A program made the translations under genes and the position numbers. Source: Shinella curvata (lineage in GTDB: Bacteria; Pseudomonadota; Alphaproteobacteria; Rhizobiales; Rhizobiaceae). Taken from it: 64,000 nt of DNA. The stretch is from contig NZ_JALJCJ010000005.1 in assembly GCF_022899935.1 (NCBI RefSeq), positions 124,001-188,000 of the forward strand, written 5' to 3'. The first letter of the stretch is position 1. The number at the start of each line of letters is the position of its first letter. Below are positions 26,038 through 35,240 of this stretch, piece after piece. The notes under the pieces were generated by a model. The model saw only the letters and a list, made by a program, of their open reading frames with translations. It made no database searches and was not told the origin of the DNA.

Positions 26038-26823
26038 ATGACACGTTTTGCAGGCCAGACGGTATTCGTGACCGGCGGCAACAAAGGCATCGGCCGCGGC
26101 ATCGCCAAGCGCTTTGCCGAAGAGGGCGCGAAAGTCGCGATTGCCGCAGTCGAGAAAGACACGGTGGACGCGGCCGCCGCACTCGCCAAGGAAACCGGCG
26201 CCGAAATTCTCGGTCTCGCGCTTGACGTGACCGACGCCAAAGCTGTGCAGGAGGCCTATGGCGAGGCCGAGGCGAAGCTGGGCGCCATCTCCGTTTCCGT
26301 GCAGAATGCCGGCGTCATCACCATCGCCAAGGTCGAGAACCTGACCGAGCGTGAATGGGACCTCAATCTCGACGTCAACACCAAGGGCGTCTTCCTGTGC
26401 TGCCAGGAGGCGATCCGCCGCTTCCGCGCCAGCGGTACGAAGGGCCGGCTCATCAACACCGCCTCCGGCCAAGCCCGCCAGGGTTTCATCTACACCCCGC
26501 ACTACGCCGCCTCGAAGTTCGGCGTCGTCGGCCTCACCCAGAGCCTCGCCAAGGAACTCGCCCGAGAAGGCATTACCGCCAACGCCATTTGCCCCGGCAT
26601 CATCCATACCGAGATGTGGGACTACAACGACCGCGTCTGGGGCCAGATGCTCGGCGAATACGGTCCGGGTGAACTGATGGCCGAATGGGTCGAAGGCATT
26701 CCTATGGGACGGGCCGGCACGCCGGCCGAAGTCGCCGCGCTCGTCGCCTTCCTCGCTTCTCCCGACGCTGCCTACATCACTGGCCAGACCATCAATGTCG
26801 ATGGCGGCTTGATCATGTCGTGA
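26038..26823 (+). CDS. Short-chain dehydrogenase/reductase (second, polyol/sugar type)
   Basis: The 261-residue product has [10 protein letters not shown] as cofactor loop, the NAGV motif, [12 protein letters not shown] (catalytic Ser) and YAASK (Tyr and Lys). It ends with [10 protein letters not shown], the standard SDR C-terminus. The ATG at 26038 is chosen behind GGAGAAAAG. It follows the SorC gene by 49 bases on the same strand. Members with this motif set include sorbitol, arabinitol and threitol dehydrogenases. With the SDR at 17122 it gives the locus two dehydrogenases, for two epimeric polyols or two successive oxidations. Confidence 0.9.
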   Translation: MTRFAGQTVFVTGGNKGIGRGIAKRFAEEGAKVAIAAVEKDTVDAAAALAKETGAEILGLALDVTDAKAVQEAYGEAEAKLGAISVSVQNAGVITIAKVENLTEREWDLNLDVNTKGVFLCCQEAIRRFRASGTKGRLINTASGQARQGFIYTPHYAASKFGVVGLTQSLAKELAREGITANAICPGIIHTEMWDYNDRVWGQMLGEYGPGELMAEWVEGIPMGRAGTPAEVAALVAFLASPDAAYITGQTINVDGGLIMS

Positions 26824-26929
26824 TCCAGCAAGAGCTGGACGTCGAACGTTAGCATCCGCCACAAGGGTGCGGCTTATGATGGCGAGCACAATGATGTTCG
26901 AAGCAGAGAGCCAACCTTTGCGCGCCGGT

Positions 26930-26962
26930 CAAGCCAGCCCGATCGCCGATCGGGCTGGCTTG
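26930..26962. terminator. Strong bidirectional hairpin between convergent operons
   Basis: CAAGCCAGCCCGATC (26930-26944) and GATCGGGCTGGCTTG (26948-26962) are perfectly complementary with a three-base loop. It sits between the convergent SDR and sfnB genes. There is no long T-run on either side, so efficiency is uncertain. Confidence 0.65.
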
Positions 26963-26979
26963 ACAGCTTGTGCGGCCAA

Positions 26980-28227
26980 TCAACTCCAGGCGTGAAGCGG
27001 GGGTTTCTCATCATTGAGAAAATACCTGCCGAGGATGGCATACTTCCAGCGCACCGGATCGTGCAGCGTGTGGGTGCGGGCATTGCGCCAGTGGCGATCC
27101 AGGTGATGCTCGGCGAGCGTGGAGCGTGTGCCGGCAAGCTCGAACAGCTTGTTGGTCGCAGCAATGGCGATTTCCGTCGACAGGATCTTGGCCTCGGCGG
27201 TGATAATCTGGGCTTCCGCAACCGTCTCGGCATTAGGGTTTTCGATGGCCCGGTCGATGGCGTAGCCGGCCTTTTCGAGCAGCGCCTGGGCAGCGTGAAG
27301 GCGCAGCGTCAGGTCGCCGATAGCCTGGATCGTGTAGGGATCGTCGGAGGCACGCTCCAGGCCGCTGTCCACCCAGGCGCGGCTCTTGGTACGCACGAAG
27401 GAGACGGTCTCGTCGATCGCCGCCTGCGCGATGCCGGTGTCGACCGCCACCTGGATGATCTGGAAGATCGCGCCGTCAGCCGTCGGCACCGCATAGCCCT
27501 TGTAGCCGGGCACGAGATGGGTCTTCGGTACCTTCACATTGTTGAGAATGACGGTGCCCGACAGCGTGGTGCGCTGGCCGAAGGACGACCAGTCGTCGAT
27601 GACGGTGAGGCCCGGCGCGTCGCGCTCGGCAATTGCATACCAGGCGCGGCCCTCCTCATCGAGGGCGACGATCGGCACCAGATGGGCGAGCAGCGCGCCG
27701 GAGGAATAGAATTTCTGGCCGTTGACGACGACGTGGTCGCCGGCATCGGTGAATTTCGTCTCGAAATCCGCCGCGCGCTTGGAGCCGAATTCGGAGAAGG
27801 CGTTGCCGAAGCGCGTGCCGCGCAGCACCTCGGCGAAGAGCAGCTTCTGCTGCGCCGCGTCGGACACCGTACGGATGGCCGCGACGACACCGAGATGGTT
27901 CTGAGCGATCTGGCCGATGGAGGAATCCGCCGCCGAGACGATCTCGATCACCTTCGCAAGCGTCGCATAGGAGACTTCCGGACCACCGAACGCCTTCGGC
28001 ACGTTGATCGACCAGAGGCCGCTCTGCGAAAAAGCATCGAGCTCCTTGACCGGCCAGATGCGATCGCGATCGCGGATCGCCGCGCCCGGCGCAATCTCCG
28101 CCGCCAGCGTCTTTGCGACCGCGATCGCCTCGGCGTCGCTCTTGATGATATGCGCCGGCTCGCTGGGCCGCGGCACGGCCGGAACACCTTCGGCGGCGCC
28201 CTTCGTATTGACGTTGGAAATGGTCAT
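26980..28227 (-). CDS. sfnB: SfnB-type acyl-CoA-dehydrogenase-fold monooxygenase (sulfur acquisition)
   Basis: The 415-residue flavoprotein has the acyl-CoA dehydrogenase fold but the sequence signature of the SfnB/DszC branch: ELDAFSQSGLWSINVPKAFGG, RFGNAFSEFG, and DDWSSFGQRTTLSGTVILNN, ending with the HWRNARTHTLHDPVRWKYAI helix that supports flavin binding. Members use reduced FMN and oxygen on organosulfur compounds instead of desaturating acyl-CoA. It is the last gene of an operon that also encodes SfnG, an FMN reductase and a complete ABC importer. Inferred role: an additional oxygenation step in organosulfur breakdown. The precise substrate of SfnB is not firmly established in the literature I know. 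Confidence 0.85.
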   Translation of the reverse strand: MTISNVNTKGAAEGVPAVPRPSEPAHIIKSDAEAIAVAKTLAAEIAPGAAIRDRDRIWPVKELDAFSQSGLWSINVPKAFGGPEVSYATLAKVIEIVSAADSSIGQIAQNHLGVVAAIRTVSDAAQQKLLFAEVLRGTRFGNAFSEFGSKRAADFETKFTDAGDHVVVNGQKFYSSGALLAHLVPIVALDEEGRAWYAIAERDAPGLTVIDDWSSFGQRTTLSGTVILNNVKVPKTHLVPGYKGYAVPTADGAIFQIIQVAVDTGIAQAAIDETVSFVRTKSRAWVDSGLERASDDPYTIQAIGDLTLRLHAAQALLEKAGYAIDRAIENPNAETVAEAQIITAEAKILSTEIAIAATNKLFELAGTRSTLAEHHLDRHWRNARTHTLHDPVRWKYAILGRYFLNDEKPPLHAWS

Positions 28228-28250
28228 GTAAGTCTCCTCTTCGATTGGGT

Positions 28251-29030
28251 TCAGTGAGCAAGGGCGGGTGCGGCCGCGACGGGCTTCTGGCCAAGATAGA
28301 AGGCCTTGACGTCGTCGCGCGCCTTGAGATCGGCAGCGCTGCCCGAGAGCACGCTGACGCCGTTTTCGAGAATGACCGCCCGGTCGGCATAGGTGAGCGC
28401 CACCGCCGAATTCTGCTCGGCGACGAGGATGGACAAGCCTTCCTCGCGATTGAGACGCTTCAAGGTGCGGAAAATGTCCTGCACGACGAGCGGTGCCAGC
28501 CCCATGGAGGGCTCGTCGAGCACCAGCAGACGCGGACGCGAAAGAAGCGCCCGGCCGATCGCCGTCATCTGCTGCTCGCCACCCGACGTGAGGCCGGACA
28601 GCACCCGGCGTTTCTCCTTCAGCCGCGGAAAATGGGCATAGACCTTTTCGAGGTCACGGGCGATTTCGGAACGCGATCCGCTACGGCCGAGACCTCCCGA
28701 AACGAGGTTCTCCTCGACCGTCAGCGACTTGAAGCAGTGCCGCCCCTCCAGCACCTGCACGAGGCCGCGCCGCACCAGGCTTGCCGGCGCATCACGCGTC
28801 ACGTCGCGGCCTTCGAACCGCACGCTTCCAGCAAGGATCTGCCCGCGCTCGGCCGGCAGCAGGTTCGACACCGCCTTCAGCGTCGTCGTCTTGCCGGCGC
28901 CATTCGCGCCGAGAAGAGCAACAATTTCGCCACGAGCAAGCGAGAGCGTCACGCCATGCAGGGCGGTGATGGAATGATTGTAGGTCGCATGAAGGCCCTC
29001 GACGGTGAGCAGCCTGCTGTCCTCGGACAT
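28251..29030 (-). CDS. Branched-chain-type ABC transporter ATPase (LivF)
   Basis: The 259-residue product has Walker A GANGAGKTT, the signature GGEQQM (TSGGEQQMTAIGRALL), Walker B LLVLDEPSMGLAPL, and the LivF pattern in which RGLVQVLEGRHCFKSLTVEE follows the Q-loop. The ATG at 29030 follows GAGGGGAATT. It is encoded between the binding-protein gene and sfnB. It is one of the two ATPases of the importer, the other being LivG at 32500. Confidence 0.92.
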   Translation of the reverse strand: MSEDSRLLTVEGLHATYNHSITALHGVTLSLARGEIVALLGANGAGKTTTLKAVSNLLPAERGQILAGSVRFEGRDVTRDAPASLVRRGLVQVLEGRHCFKSLTVEENLVSGGLGRSGSRSEIARDLEKVYAHFPRLKEKRRVLSGLTSGGEQQMTAIGRALLSRPRLLVLDEPSMGLAPLVVQDIFRTLKRLNREEGLSILVAEQNSAVALTYADRAVILENGVSVLSGSAADLKARDDVKAFYLGQKPVAAAPALAH

Positions 29031-29134
29031 GTCGAATTCCCCTCGCAATTTTCGGGATCTTGCGGCCGGACACCGGGAAGCTTTCCCCGATGCCCGGCGA
29101 CAAAGCCGCGCGGTAGGGCGCGCGGTCAAAGGCA

Positions 29135-30469
29135 TCAGTTCGTCGCAGCCTCGGCATCTTCAGCCGTGCGAAGCTTGATGCCCTTTTCAGCGGCATAGGC
29201 TTCGGAAGATTTCTCGATGATCGGGCGCAGCAACGCCCAGTCCGGAGCGATCCAGTCGGAGACGACGTTCCACTTCTTGCCGTCCCACTGCTGGAAGGTC
29301 ACGTAGCCGTTGCCCTCGTGGTTGTCCCAGGTCACGTTGATTGAATGGAACAGGTCCTTGGCACCCAGCGCCTCGACGCGGGCCGGATCGAGCTGGAGAT
29401 GTTCGAAGCCCCAGCGCACCTCGTCGCCGGTCAGCGTGCGCTTGCCGAATTTCTCCTGCGCGATGCGTACGGCCTCAACATTCAGGATGCCGTTGACGAT
29501 GCCGAGATTGTGGTAGACCGAACCGATGCGGTTCTTGTCTTCGAGATTGCCCTTACCGGCATCATAGACCGTCTTCACGATCTCCTTGACGACAGGGTAC
29601 TCTGCGCCCGAAGCCTGCGTGGTGATGGCCGTATAGCCCTTGGCCGCGTCGCCCGCCGGGATGACGTCCTCTTCCGAGTTCGACCAGACATTGCCGATGA
29701 TGTGATCGACCGGGAAGCCGGTCTTGGCGGCCGTCTTCAACGCGACCGGGTTCATCACACCCCAACCGCGCAGCACGACGTAGTCAGGCTTGGCGCGGCG
29801 GATCGTCAGCCACTGCGACTGCTGCTCGTTGCCCGGATGCGGAACCTCGATCTGCTGCAGTTCGAAACCGTATTTCTCGGCGAGCAGTTCGTAGATCGGG
29901 ATCGTCTCCTTGCCATAGGGCGAGCCGTGATAGAGCACGACGATCTTCTTGCCCTTCAGGCTTTCGAGGCCACCTTCCTTGGAGGCGATGTAGTTCACGA
30001 TGCCCGAGGTCTCGCTGTAGGGATTGAGCAGCAGCGGGAAGACATAGGGGAAGACGCGGCCGTCCGTCGAATCCGTGCGACCGTGGTTGATGGTGATCAG
30101 CGGCACCTTGTCCTGGGTGATGCGATCGATCATGGCATAGGCGATGCCGACCGACAGCGGGTTCCAGGCGGCGATGCCCTGGTTGCTCTTCAGGCGCTCG
30201 TAGGCTTCGACACCGCGCTCGACCTCATACTGGGTTTCGGCCTCCGACCAGGTGAGCTTCACGCCGTTGACGCCGCCGTCCCTGGTGTTGATGAGGTTGA
30301 GATAATCGATGAAGCCGCCGAAGAAGCCCGTGCCGCCGGCCGCATAGGGGCCGACGCGGTAGCTTTGCAGCGGGAAATGCTGCTCGTCGGCAAGGGCGGG
30401 AGCGGCGATGGCCGCAAGGCCGATGCCGGCGGCGAAAGCAGCGGCTCTGATCTTGGTATAAAGGGTCAT
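29135..30469 (-). CDS. Periplasmic substrate-binding protein of the Liv-type importer
   Basis: The 444-residue product begins with a signal peptide (MTLYTKIRAAAFAAGIGLAA, cleaved near PALAD) and has a type I periplasmic-binding fold of the branched-chain amino acid/amide class. YLNLINTRDGGVNG near the N-terminus and TWSEAETQYEVERG are typical. It is longer than LivJ (about 370) and closer to the amide/urea-type binders. Located in the msuE-sfnG-liv-sfnB operon, it is predicted to bind an organosulfur compound such as a sulfone or sulfonate rather than an amino acid; this is context inference. Confidence 0.88.
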   Translation of the reverse strand: MTLYTKIRAAAFAAGIGLAAIAAPALADEQHFPLQSYRVGPYAAGGTGFFGGFIDYLNLINTRDGGVNGVKLTWSEAETQYEVERGVEAYERLKSNQGIAAWNPLSVGIAYAMIDRITQDKVPLITINHGRTDSTDGRVFPYVFPLLLNPYSETSGIVNYIASKEGGLESLKGKKIVVLYHGSPYGKETIPIYELLAEKYGFELQQIEVPHPGNEQQSQWLTIRRAKPDYVVLRGWGVMNPVALKTAAKTGFPVDHIIGNVWSNSEEDVIPAGDAAKGYTAITTQASGAEYPVVKEIVKTVYDAGKGNLEDKNRIGSVYHNLGIVNGILNVEAVRIAQEKFGKRTLTGDEVRWGFEHLQLDPARVEALGAKDLFHSINVTWDNHEGNGYVTFQQWDGKKWNVVSDWIAPDWALLRPIIEKSSEAYAAEKGIKLRTAEDAEAATN

Positions 30470-30561
30470 GTCTGGACACACTCCGTCTGTCGGCGGCGCT
30501 CGGCCGTCCGTTGTTTAAGGGATTCGCGGTTCTTGTTGTTGGAAGCGAAAAGCTTCGGATC

Positions 30562-31602
30562 TCACGCCCGCCGGAGGGCGGCCGTTATGCGTGATTTCAG
30601 GCGATCCCACAGCGCAACGAGGCCATCCGGCTCAAGCACCAGGAACAGGATGATGAAGGCACCGATGACGATGCGCTGCGTCATGTCGAGCACACCGGAA
30701 TCGAAGATATCGCCCAGCAAGAAGGCGCCGAGCCGCGAGAGCACTAGCGGGAAGACGACGATCAGCGCTGCGCCGAAAAAGGCGCCGCGGATCGAGGCGA
30801 GCCCGCCGATGATGACGATGAAGAGGATCTGGAACGAGCGGTCGAGGTTGAAGCCGGCCGGCTCCACCGTGCGCAGATAGGCGAAGGCCCAGAGCACCCC
30901 AGCCACCCCGATAATGAAAGAGGAGACCCCGAAGGCGAGCAGTTTCGTGCGCAACACCGGCACGCCGATGATACGCGCGGCAGTCTCGTTGTCGCGCACG
31001 GCGATGAAGTTGCGGCCGGTCTGCGAGGAGACGAGACGATAAGCGAGGAAGGTGAGGACCGCCACGACCGTCAGCGCGAAGAGATAACGGCCGACCGGGC
31101 CTTCGAAGGAAAGGCCAGCCAGCGACAACGGCGGCGCGTCGATGACGCCTGAGGCGGAATTGTTGGAGAACCAGCCGAATTTCGTCAGCGCCCATTGCAC
31201 GAAGAATTGCGCCGCGAGCGTCGAGACGGCGAGGTAGAAACCGCGCAGCCGCAGGCTCGGCAGGCCGAAGACGATGCCGATCGCCGCCGCCGACAGGCCG
31301 GCGAGAACGATGGAGCCTATGAGCGGCAGCGCCTCGACGCGCAGGTTGAAATTATAGGCCGCGAAGGCGCCAACGGCCATGAAGGCGGCCGAGCCGAGCG
31401 AGACCTGGCCGGCATAACCCGTCAGGATATTGAGCCCGACGCCGGCAAGGCTGAGCGCCAGGAAGGGCAGCAGGATCGCCTCGAAGAGATAGCTCGAGCC
31501 GATGAAGGGGACGACCAGGTAGGCGACGGCGAGCACCGCGAGCGCTCCCGCGTGGAACGGCAGCGAAAGGGGCGGAGAAAGATCGGCTGTGACTGTGGAC
31601 AT
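30562..31602 (-). CDS. Branched-chain-type ABC permease (LivM)
   Basis: The 346-residue hydrophobic product carries the LivM-family signature GYAGQVSLGSAAFMAVGAF (about residues 63-81) and IGVPVLRTKLLAFGVSSFIIG near the cytoplasmic coupling loop. The ATG at 31602 begins one base after the livH stop codon, so the two permease genes are coupled. With LivH it forms the membrane channel. Confidence 0.92.
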   Translation of the reverse strand: MSTVTADLSPPLSLPFHAGALAVLAVAYLVVPFIGSSYLFEAILLPFLALSLAGVGLNILTGYAGQVSLGSAAFMAVGAFAAYNFNLRVEALPLIGSIVLAGLSAAAIGIVFGLPSLRLRGFYLAVSTLAAQFFVQWALTKFGWFSNNSASGVIDAPPLSLAGLSFEGPVGRYLFALTVVAVLTFLAYRLVSSQTGRNFIAVRDNETAARIIGVPVLRTKLLAFGVSSFIIGVAGVLWAFAYLRTVEPAGFNLDRSFQILFIVIIGGLASIRGAFFGAALIVVFPLVLSRLGAFLLGDIFDSGVLDMTQRIVIGAFIILFLVLEPDGLVALWDRLKSRITAALRRA

Positions 31603-31603
31603 G

Positions 31604-32500
31604 TCAGACCCTTTCCACGAGCTTCTGGCCGAATAGGCCGGAGGGCCGGATGAGCAGGAACGCGAGCGCCACGACATAGGCAAACCAGCCCTCGATGCCG
31701 CCGCCGAAATAATCGCCGATATAGACTTCGGCGAGTTTTTCGGACGCGCCGACCAGGAGGCCGCCGACGATGGCGCCGAGAATGGAATCGAAGCCGCCGA
31801 GCACCAGCACTGGCAAGGCTTTCAGCACCACCAGCGACAGCGAGAACTGCACGCCGAGGCGCGCGCCCCAAAGGAGGCCGGCGACCAATGCGACGAGGCC
31901 GGCCGCCGCCCAGACGCTCGCCCAGATCCAGGGCAGCTTCAGACCGACCGCAAGGGCCGCGAACTGATCGTCCGCCACCGCGCGGAAGCCGAGGCCGATG
32001 CGGGTGTAGCGGAAGAAGGCCGAGAGTGCGCCCACCATGCTGGCCGCAACCACGGCGGCGAAGATGTCGAACTGGCTGATGAACACGCCGCCGACATCGA
32101 AGGGAATATCCTCGATGCCGAGATCGAGACCATGAACCTGCGTGCCCCAGATGAGCTGGGCTGCCCCCTCGATGATGTAGGAGAGACCGAGTGTCGCCAT
32201 GAACAGCGTGATTGGCGGCTTGTTGGTCAGCGGCCGCAGCACCGTGCGCTCGATGGCGACGCCGATGACGACCATCGCCGCGAAGGTGATGGCAAAGGCG
32301 GCCGCGAAGGGCACGCCCTTCTCCACGAGGCTGACAAAAGTGAGCGCGGCGAAGAGGAGCAGCGCGCCCTGCGAGAAATTCAGGACGCCCGAGGTCTTGT
32401 AGATCAGCACGAAACCGATCGCGACGAGGGAGTACATCACGCCGGAGAGCAACCCGCCGATCAGCACCTCGGTGAAGAAAAGCCAGTCGAATTCGGCCAT
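31604..32500 (-). CDS. Branched-chain-type ABC permease (LivH)
   Basis: The 298-residue hydrophobic product has LivH-family features: GVMYSLVAIGFVLIYKTSGVLNFSQG at the N-terminus and FRAVADDQFAALAVGLKLPW at the coupling loop, ending with LIRPSGLFG. Its start overlaps the livG stop (TGATG). It is one of the two permeases of the organosulfur-operon importer. Confidence 0.93.
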   Translation of the reverse strand: MAEFDWLFFTEVLIGGLLSGVMYSLVAIGFVLIYKTSGVLNFSQGALLLFAALTFVSLVEKGVPFAAAFAITFAAMVVIGVAIERTVLRPLTNKPPITLFMATLGLSYIIEGAAQLIWGTQVHGLDLGIEDIPFDVGGVFISQFDIFAAVVAASMVGALSAFFRYTRIGLGFRAVADDQFAALAVGLKLPWIWASVWAAAGLVALVAGLLWGARLGVQFSLSLVVLKALPVLVLGGFDSILGAIVGGLLVGASEKLAEVYIGDYFGGGIEGWFAYVVALAFLLIRPSGLFGQKLVERV

Positions 32501-33411
32501 CAGATGCCCTCCCCGTCTTCGTTTTCCGGCGGCACGCCGAGATAGGCATCGATGACGCGCTGGTCGCTCGCGATCTCCTCCGGCGTGCCGTCGGCGATCT
32601 TGCGGCCGTAATCAAGCACGGCGATGCGGTCGGACAAGCCCATGACGACGCCGATATCGTGCTCGATCAGCACGACGGTGATGGCGTATTCGTCGCGGGC
32701 GAGGCGCACATAATCGGCAAGCTCGTTCTTCTCCGTCGCCGTCATGCCCGCCATGGGCTCGTCGAGCAGCAGGATGCGCGGTTCGGCAGCAAGTGCACGG
32801 GCGAGCTCGACGCGCTTTTGCAGACCATAGGGCAGCGTGCCGGCGAGTCGGTCGAGATAGGGCGTCAAATGCAGGAAATCGATGACCCGGCGCGCCCGTT
32901 CGCGTGCATCCGTCTGTTCGCGCCGCGCATGGGGCAGGCCGATGATCTGGCTGAGGAAATTCGAGCGGCCGGCATAGGCGCGGCCGGCGGCGACATTGTC
33001 GAGCACGCTCAGCCCCTTGAAGAGAGCGAGATTCTGGAAGGTGCGGGCAATACCCAACTTGGCCAGCTTCTGCGTCGGGACCGGCCGGTAGGCGGCGCCG
33101 TTGATCGCGACATGGCCACGATCCGGCTTATAGACGCCCGAGATGACATTGATCAGCGAACTCTTGCCGGCACCATTCGGGCCGATGATCGCGCGGATCT
33201 CGCCATGGCGCACCGAGAGATCGACATCCTTGAGCGCCACCACGCCGCCGAAGGACAGATCGATCCCGTACAGTTCCAGCGCAAGCGCCTCGTCCGGCCG
33301 CGGGCCGGGCACCTCCGCAGACGTAGCCCGCAGAGCAAGATGCTCCGCAATGTCAGGCGGGACAGCCACCTCGCTGCTGAGGCCGACGAGCAGAAAATTC
33401 GATGCCGACAT
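32500..33411 (-). CDS. Branched-chain-type ABC transporter ATPase (LivG), N-terminally extended
   Basis: The 303-residue product has Walker A GPNGAGKSS, the Q-loop region ARTFQNLALFKGLSV, a signature-region LPYGLQKRVELARAL in which the usual LSGG is LPYG (a known LivG variant), and Walker B ILLLDEPMAGMT. LivG proteins are usually about 255 residues; here about 45 extra residues (ending near RPDEALALEL) precede the ATPase domain. The ATG at 33411 has only a modest ACGGAAC ribosome site, so a start further downstream is possible and would remove the extension. Confidence 0.88.
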   Translation of the reverse strand: MSASNFLLVGLSSEVAVPPDIAEHLALRATSAEVPGPRPDEALALELYGIDLSFGGVVALKDVDLSVRHGEIRAIIGPNGAGKSSLINVISGVYKPDRGHVAINGAAYRPVPTQKLAKLGIARTFQNLALFKGLSVLDNVAAGRAYAGRSNFLSQIIGLPHARREQTDARERARRVIDFLHLTPYLDRLAGTLPYGLQKRVELARALAAEPRILLLDEPMAGMTATEKNELADYVRLARDEYAITVVLIEHDIGVVMGLSDRIAVLDYGRKIADGTPEEIASDQRVIDAYLGVPPENEDGEGI

Positions 33412-33522
33412 GGTTCGTTCCGTGCTTCGCCGCGATGGGCGCAGGTTTCCCTTCGCGGACACGATCGCGCCCGCGTTGCAGGGAGCGGCGGCAGGCCGCC
33501 GCTCCGTCTTGTTCGGTTTGCC

Positions 33523-34626
33523 TTATTCGGCCGCGATGGCGGCGCTCTCCTCGGCCTCTTCCAGCGCGCGCACCAGAGGAATGACGTGCTTGCCGAAATA
33601 TTCGACCTCTTCCTGGAAGTGCAGGAAGCCGAGCAGGATGAGATCGGCACCGGCGCGCTTCAGGTTCACGATGCGCTCGGCCACCTGTTTCGGCGTGCCG
33701 ATCAGGTTGGAACGGAAGCCGTCATTGTACTGGACGAGATCCTCAAAGCTCGACTTCGCCCAGTTGCCCTCGCCTTCCGGCGAAGACTTGCCGGCATTCT
33801 TCACCTCATGGCCGAAGGCGTTGACCGCCTCGGGATTAGCCTTCTCGATGATCTCGGCCAGAACAGCCTTCGCCTCTTCCTCGGTCTCGCGCACGATGGC
33901 GAAGGCATTGACGCCGACCTTGACCGAATGGTTGTTCTCCCGCGCCTTCGCCCTGATGTCATTGACCTGCTTGGCGATTTCCTCCGGCGTGTTGCCATTG
34001 GTGAAGTACCAGTCGGAGACGCGCGAGGCCATGTCGCGCGCCGCGCGCGACGAACCGCCCTGGAAGATTTCCGGCTGCGGGTCGATCGGCTTGGGCTTCA
34101 GCGAATAGTTGTTGAAGCGGTAGAAATCGCCGCGGAAGGTGAAGTTGTCTTCCGCCCAGATGCCGCGCAGTGCGCGGATGAACTCTTCCGAGCGGCGGTA
34201 GCGCTCATCGTGATCAAGCCACGGCTCGCCGATAGCCTGGAACTCGCCGCGGAACCAGCCGCTGACGACATTGACGGCGACGCGGCCGTTCGTCAGGTGA
34301 TTGATCGTGGCGATCTGCTTGGCGGCAAGCGCCGGGTTCCACGGCCCGGGCAGGATCGCGGCGATAACCTTCAGCGTCGTGGTCGATTCCAGCAAGGCAT
34401 GGCTGAAGGAGACGGATTCGTGCTGGAACTCCGCACCATAGCCGGCCGTGAAGCGGATCTGGCTCAGCGCATAGTCGAAGCCGCTGGCTTCCGCGATCTG
34501 GGCGAGCTTGCGGTTATACTCGATCGTCCAGCTGGTGCGCTGTTCGATATTGGAAATGACGAGGCCGCCGGAGACATTCGGCACCCAATAGGCGAATTTC
34601 ACGGCGTCCCTGCTCTGTTCAGTCAT
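33523..34626 (-). CDS. sfnG: FMNH2-dependent dimethylsulfone monooxygenase SfnG
   Basis: The 367-residue product belongs to the bacterial-luciferase-like two-component monooxygenases and matches the SfnG subgroup strongly: KFAYWVPNVSGGLVISNIEQ at the N-terminus, QIRFTAGYGAEFQHESVSFS, and NVVSGWFRGEFQAIGEPWLDH. SfnG oxidises dimethylsulfone to methanesulfinate and formaldehyde with FMNH2 and oxygen in the cytoplasm. The partner reductase is encoded immediately upstream (msuE). No sigma-54 regulator SfnR and no methanesulfonate monooxygenase MsuD are adjacent, so the resulting methanesulfinate must be used by enzymes encoded elsewhere or by SfnB. Confidence 0.95.
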   Translation of the reverse strand: MTEQSRDAVKFAYWVPNVSGGLVISNIEQRTSWTIEYNRKLAQIAEASGFDYALSQIRFTAGYGAEFQHESVSFSHALLESTTTLKVIAAILPGPWNPALAAKQIATINHLTNGRVAVNVVSGWFRGEFQAIGEPWLDHDERYRRSEEFIRALRGIWAEDNFTFRGDFYRFNNYSLKPKPIDPQPEIFQGGSSRAARDMASRVSDWYFTNGNTPEEIAKQVNDIRAKARENNHSVKVGVNAFAIVRETEEEAKAVLAEIIEKANPEAVNAFGHEVKNAGKSSPEGEGNWAKSSFEDLVQYNDGFRSNLIGTPKQVAERIVNLKRAGADLILLGFLHFQEEVEYFGKHVIPLVRALEEAEESAAIAAE

Positions 34627-34649
34627 GGGTTACTCCTCTCTTCCTGATG

Positions 34650-35240
34650 TCAATTGGCGGCCGTTTCGCGCGAGACGACGCGAAGGGCCGGATGGGTTTC
34701 GCCGGTGGCAAGGGCCGTGGCGGGCAACAGATCGAACAATTCGGCGACGGCGCGCTCGATGCGCGCTTCGACGGCCGGGTTCGAAAGCGTGTATTCGGTG
34801 AAATCCGCCTCGACGGCATAGACGGTCGTCGGCACGGTGACGGCGCCGAAGAAGCCGAAAAGCGGACGGAACTGATGCTCCAGCATCAGGCCATGCAGCG
34901 GCGTGCCGCCGGTCGCAGCAAGGATAACCCGCCGGCCCTGAAGCGCACGAAAATCGACGAGATCGAAAAGATGCTTGAGCGCACCGGTATAGGAAGCACG
35001 ATAGACCGGCGAGCCGACGACGAGAACGTCTGCCGCCTCGACAGCATCGACGATCGCACGCCCGGCCTCGTCAAGTTTATCGGCGCGTAGCGCCCGGAAG
35101 AGGACCGGCGCGGCATCGGCAAGATCGATATGATCAGCTTCGACATCCGCCGCCCGTCCAATCGCTGTGACGATACGCTCGACGATATGTGCGGTGCGCG
35201 ATGGCCGCTTGACGCTACCGGAAATTCCCAGGACTTTCAT
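34650..35240 (-). CDS. msuE: NADPH-dependent FMN reductase (MsuE-like)
   Basis: The 196-residue product is a flavodoxin-fold FMN reductase: GISGSVKRPSRT at the N-terminus binds the flavin phosphate, VVGSPVYRASYTGALKHLFD is the conserved central block, and ILAATGGTPLHGLMLEHQF the third. It supplies FMNH2 to SfnG and probably SfnB. First gene of the eight-gene organosulfur operon; its ATG follows CGGGAGAGC. The upstream promoter region is AT-rich with a directly repeated TTGATAA (35280-35296). Confidence 0.9.
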   Translation of the reverse strand: MKVLGISGSVKRPSRTAHIVERIVTAIGRAADVEADHIDLADAAPVLFRALRADKLDEAGRAIVDAVEAADVLVVGSPVYRASYTGALKHLFDLVDFRALQGRRVILAATGGTPLHGLMLEHQFRPLFGFFGAVTVPTTVYAVEADFTEYTLSNPAVEARIERAVAELFDLLPATALATGETHPALRVVSRETAAN

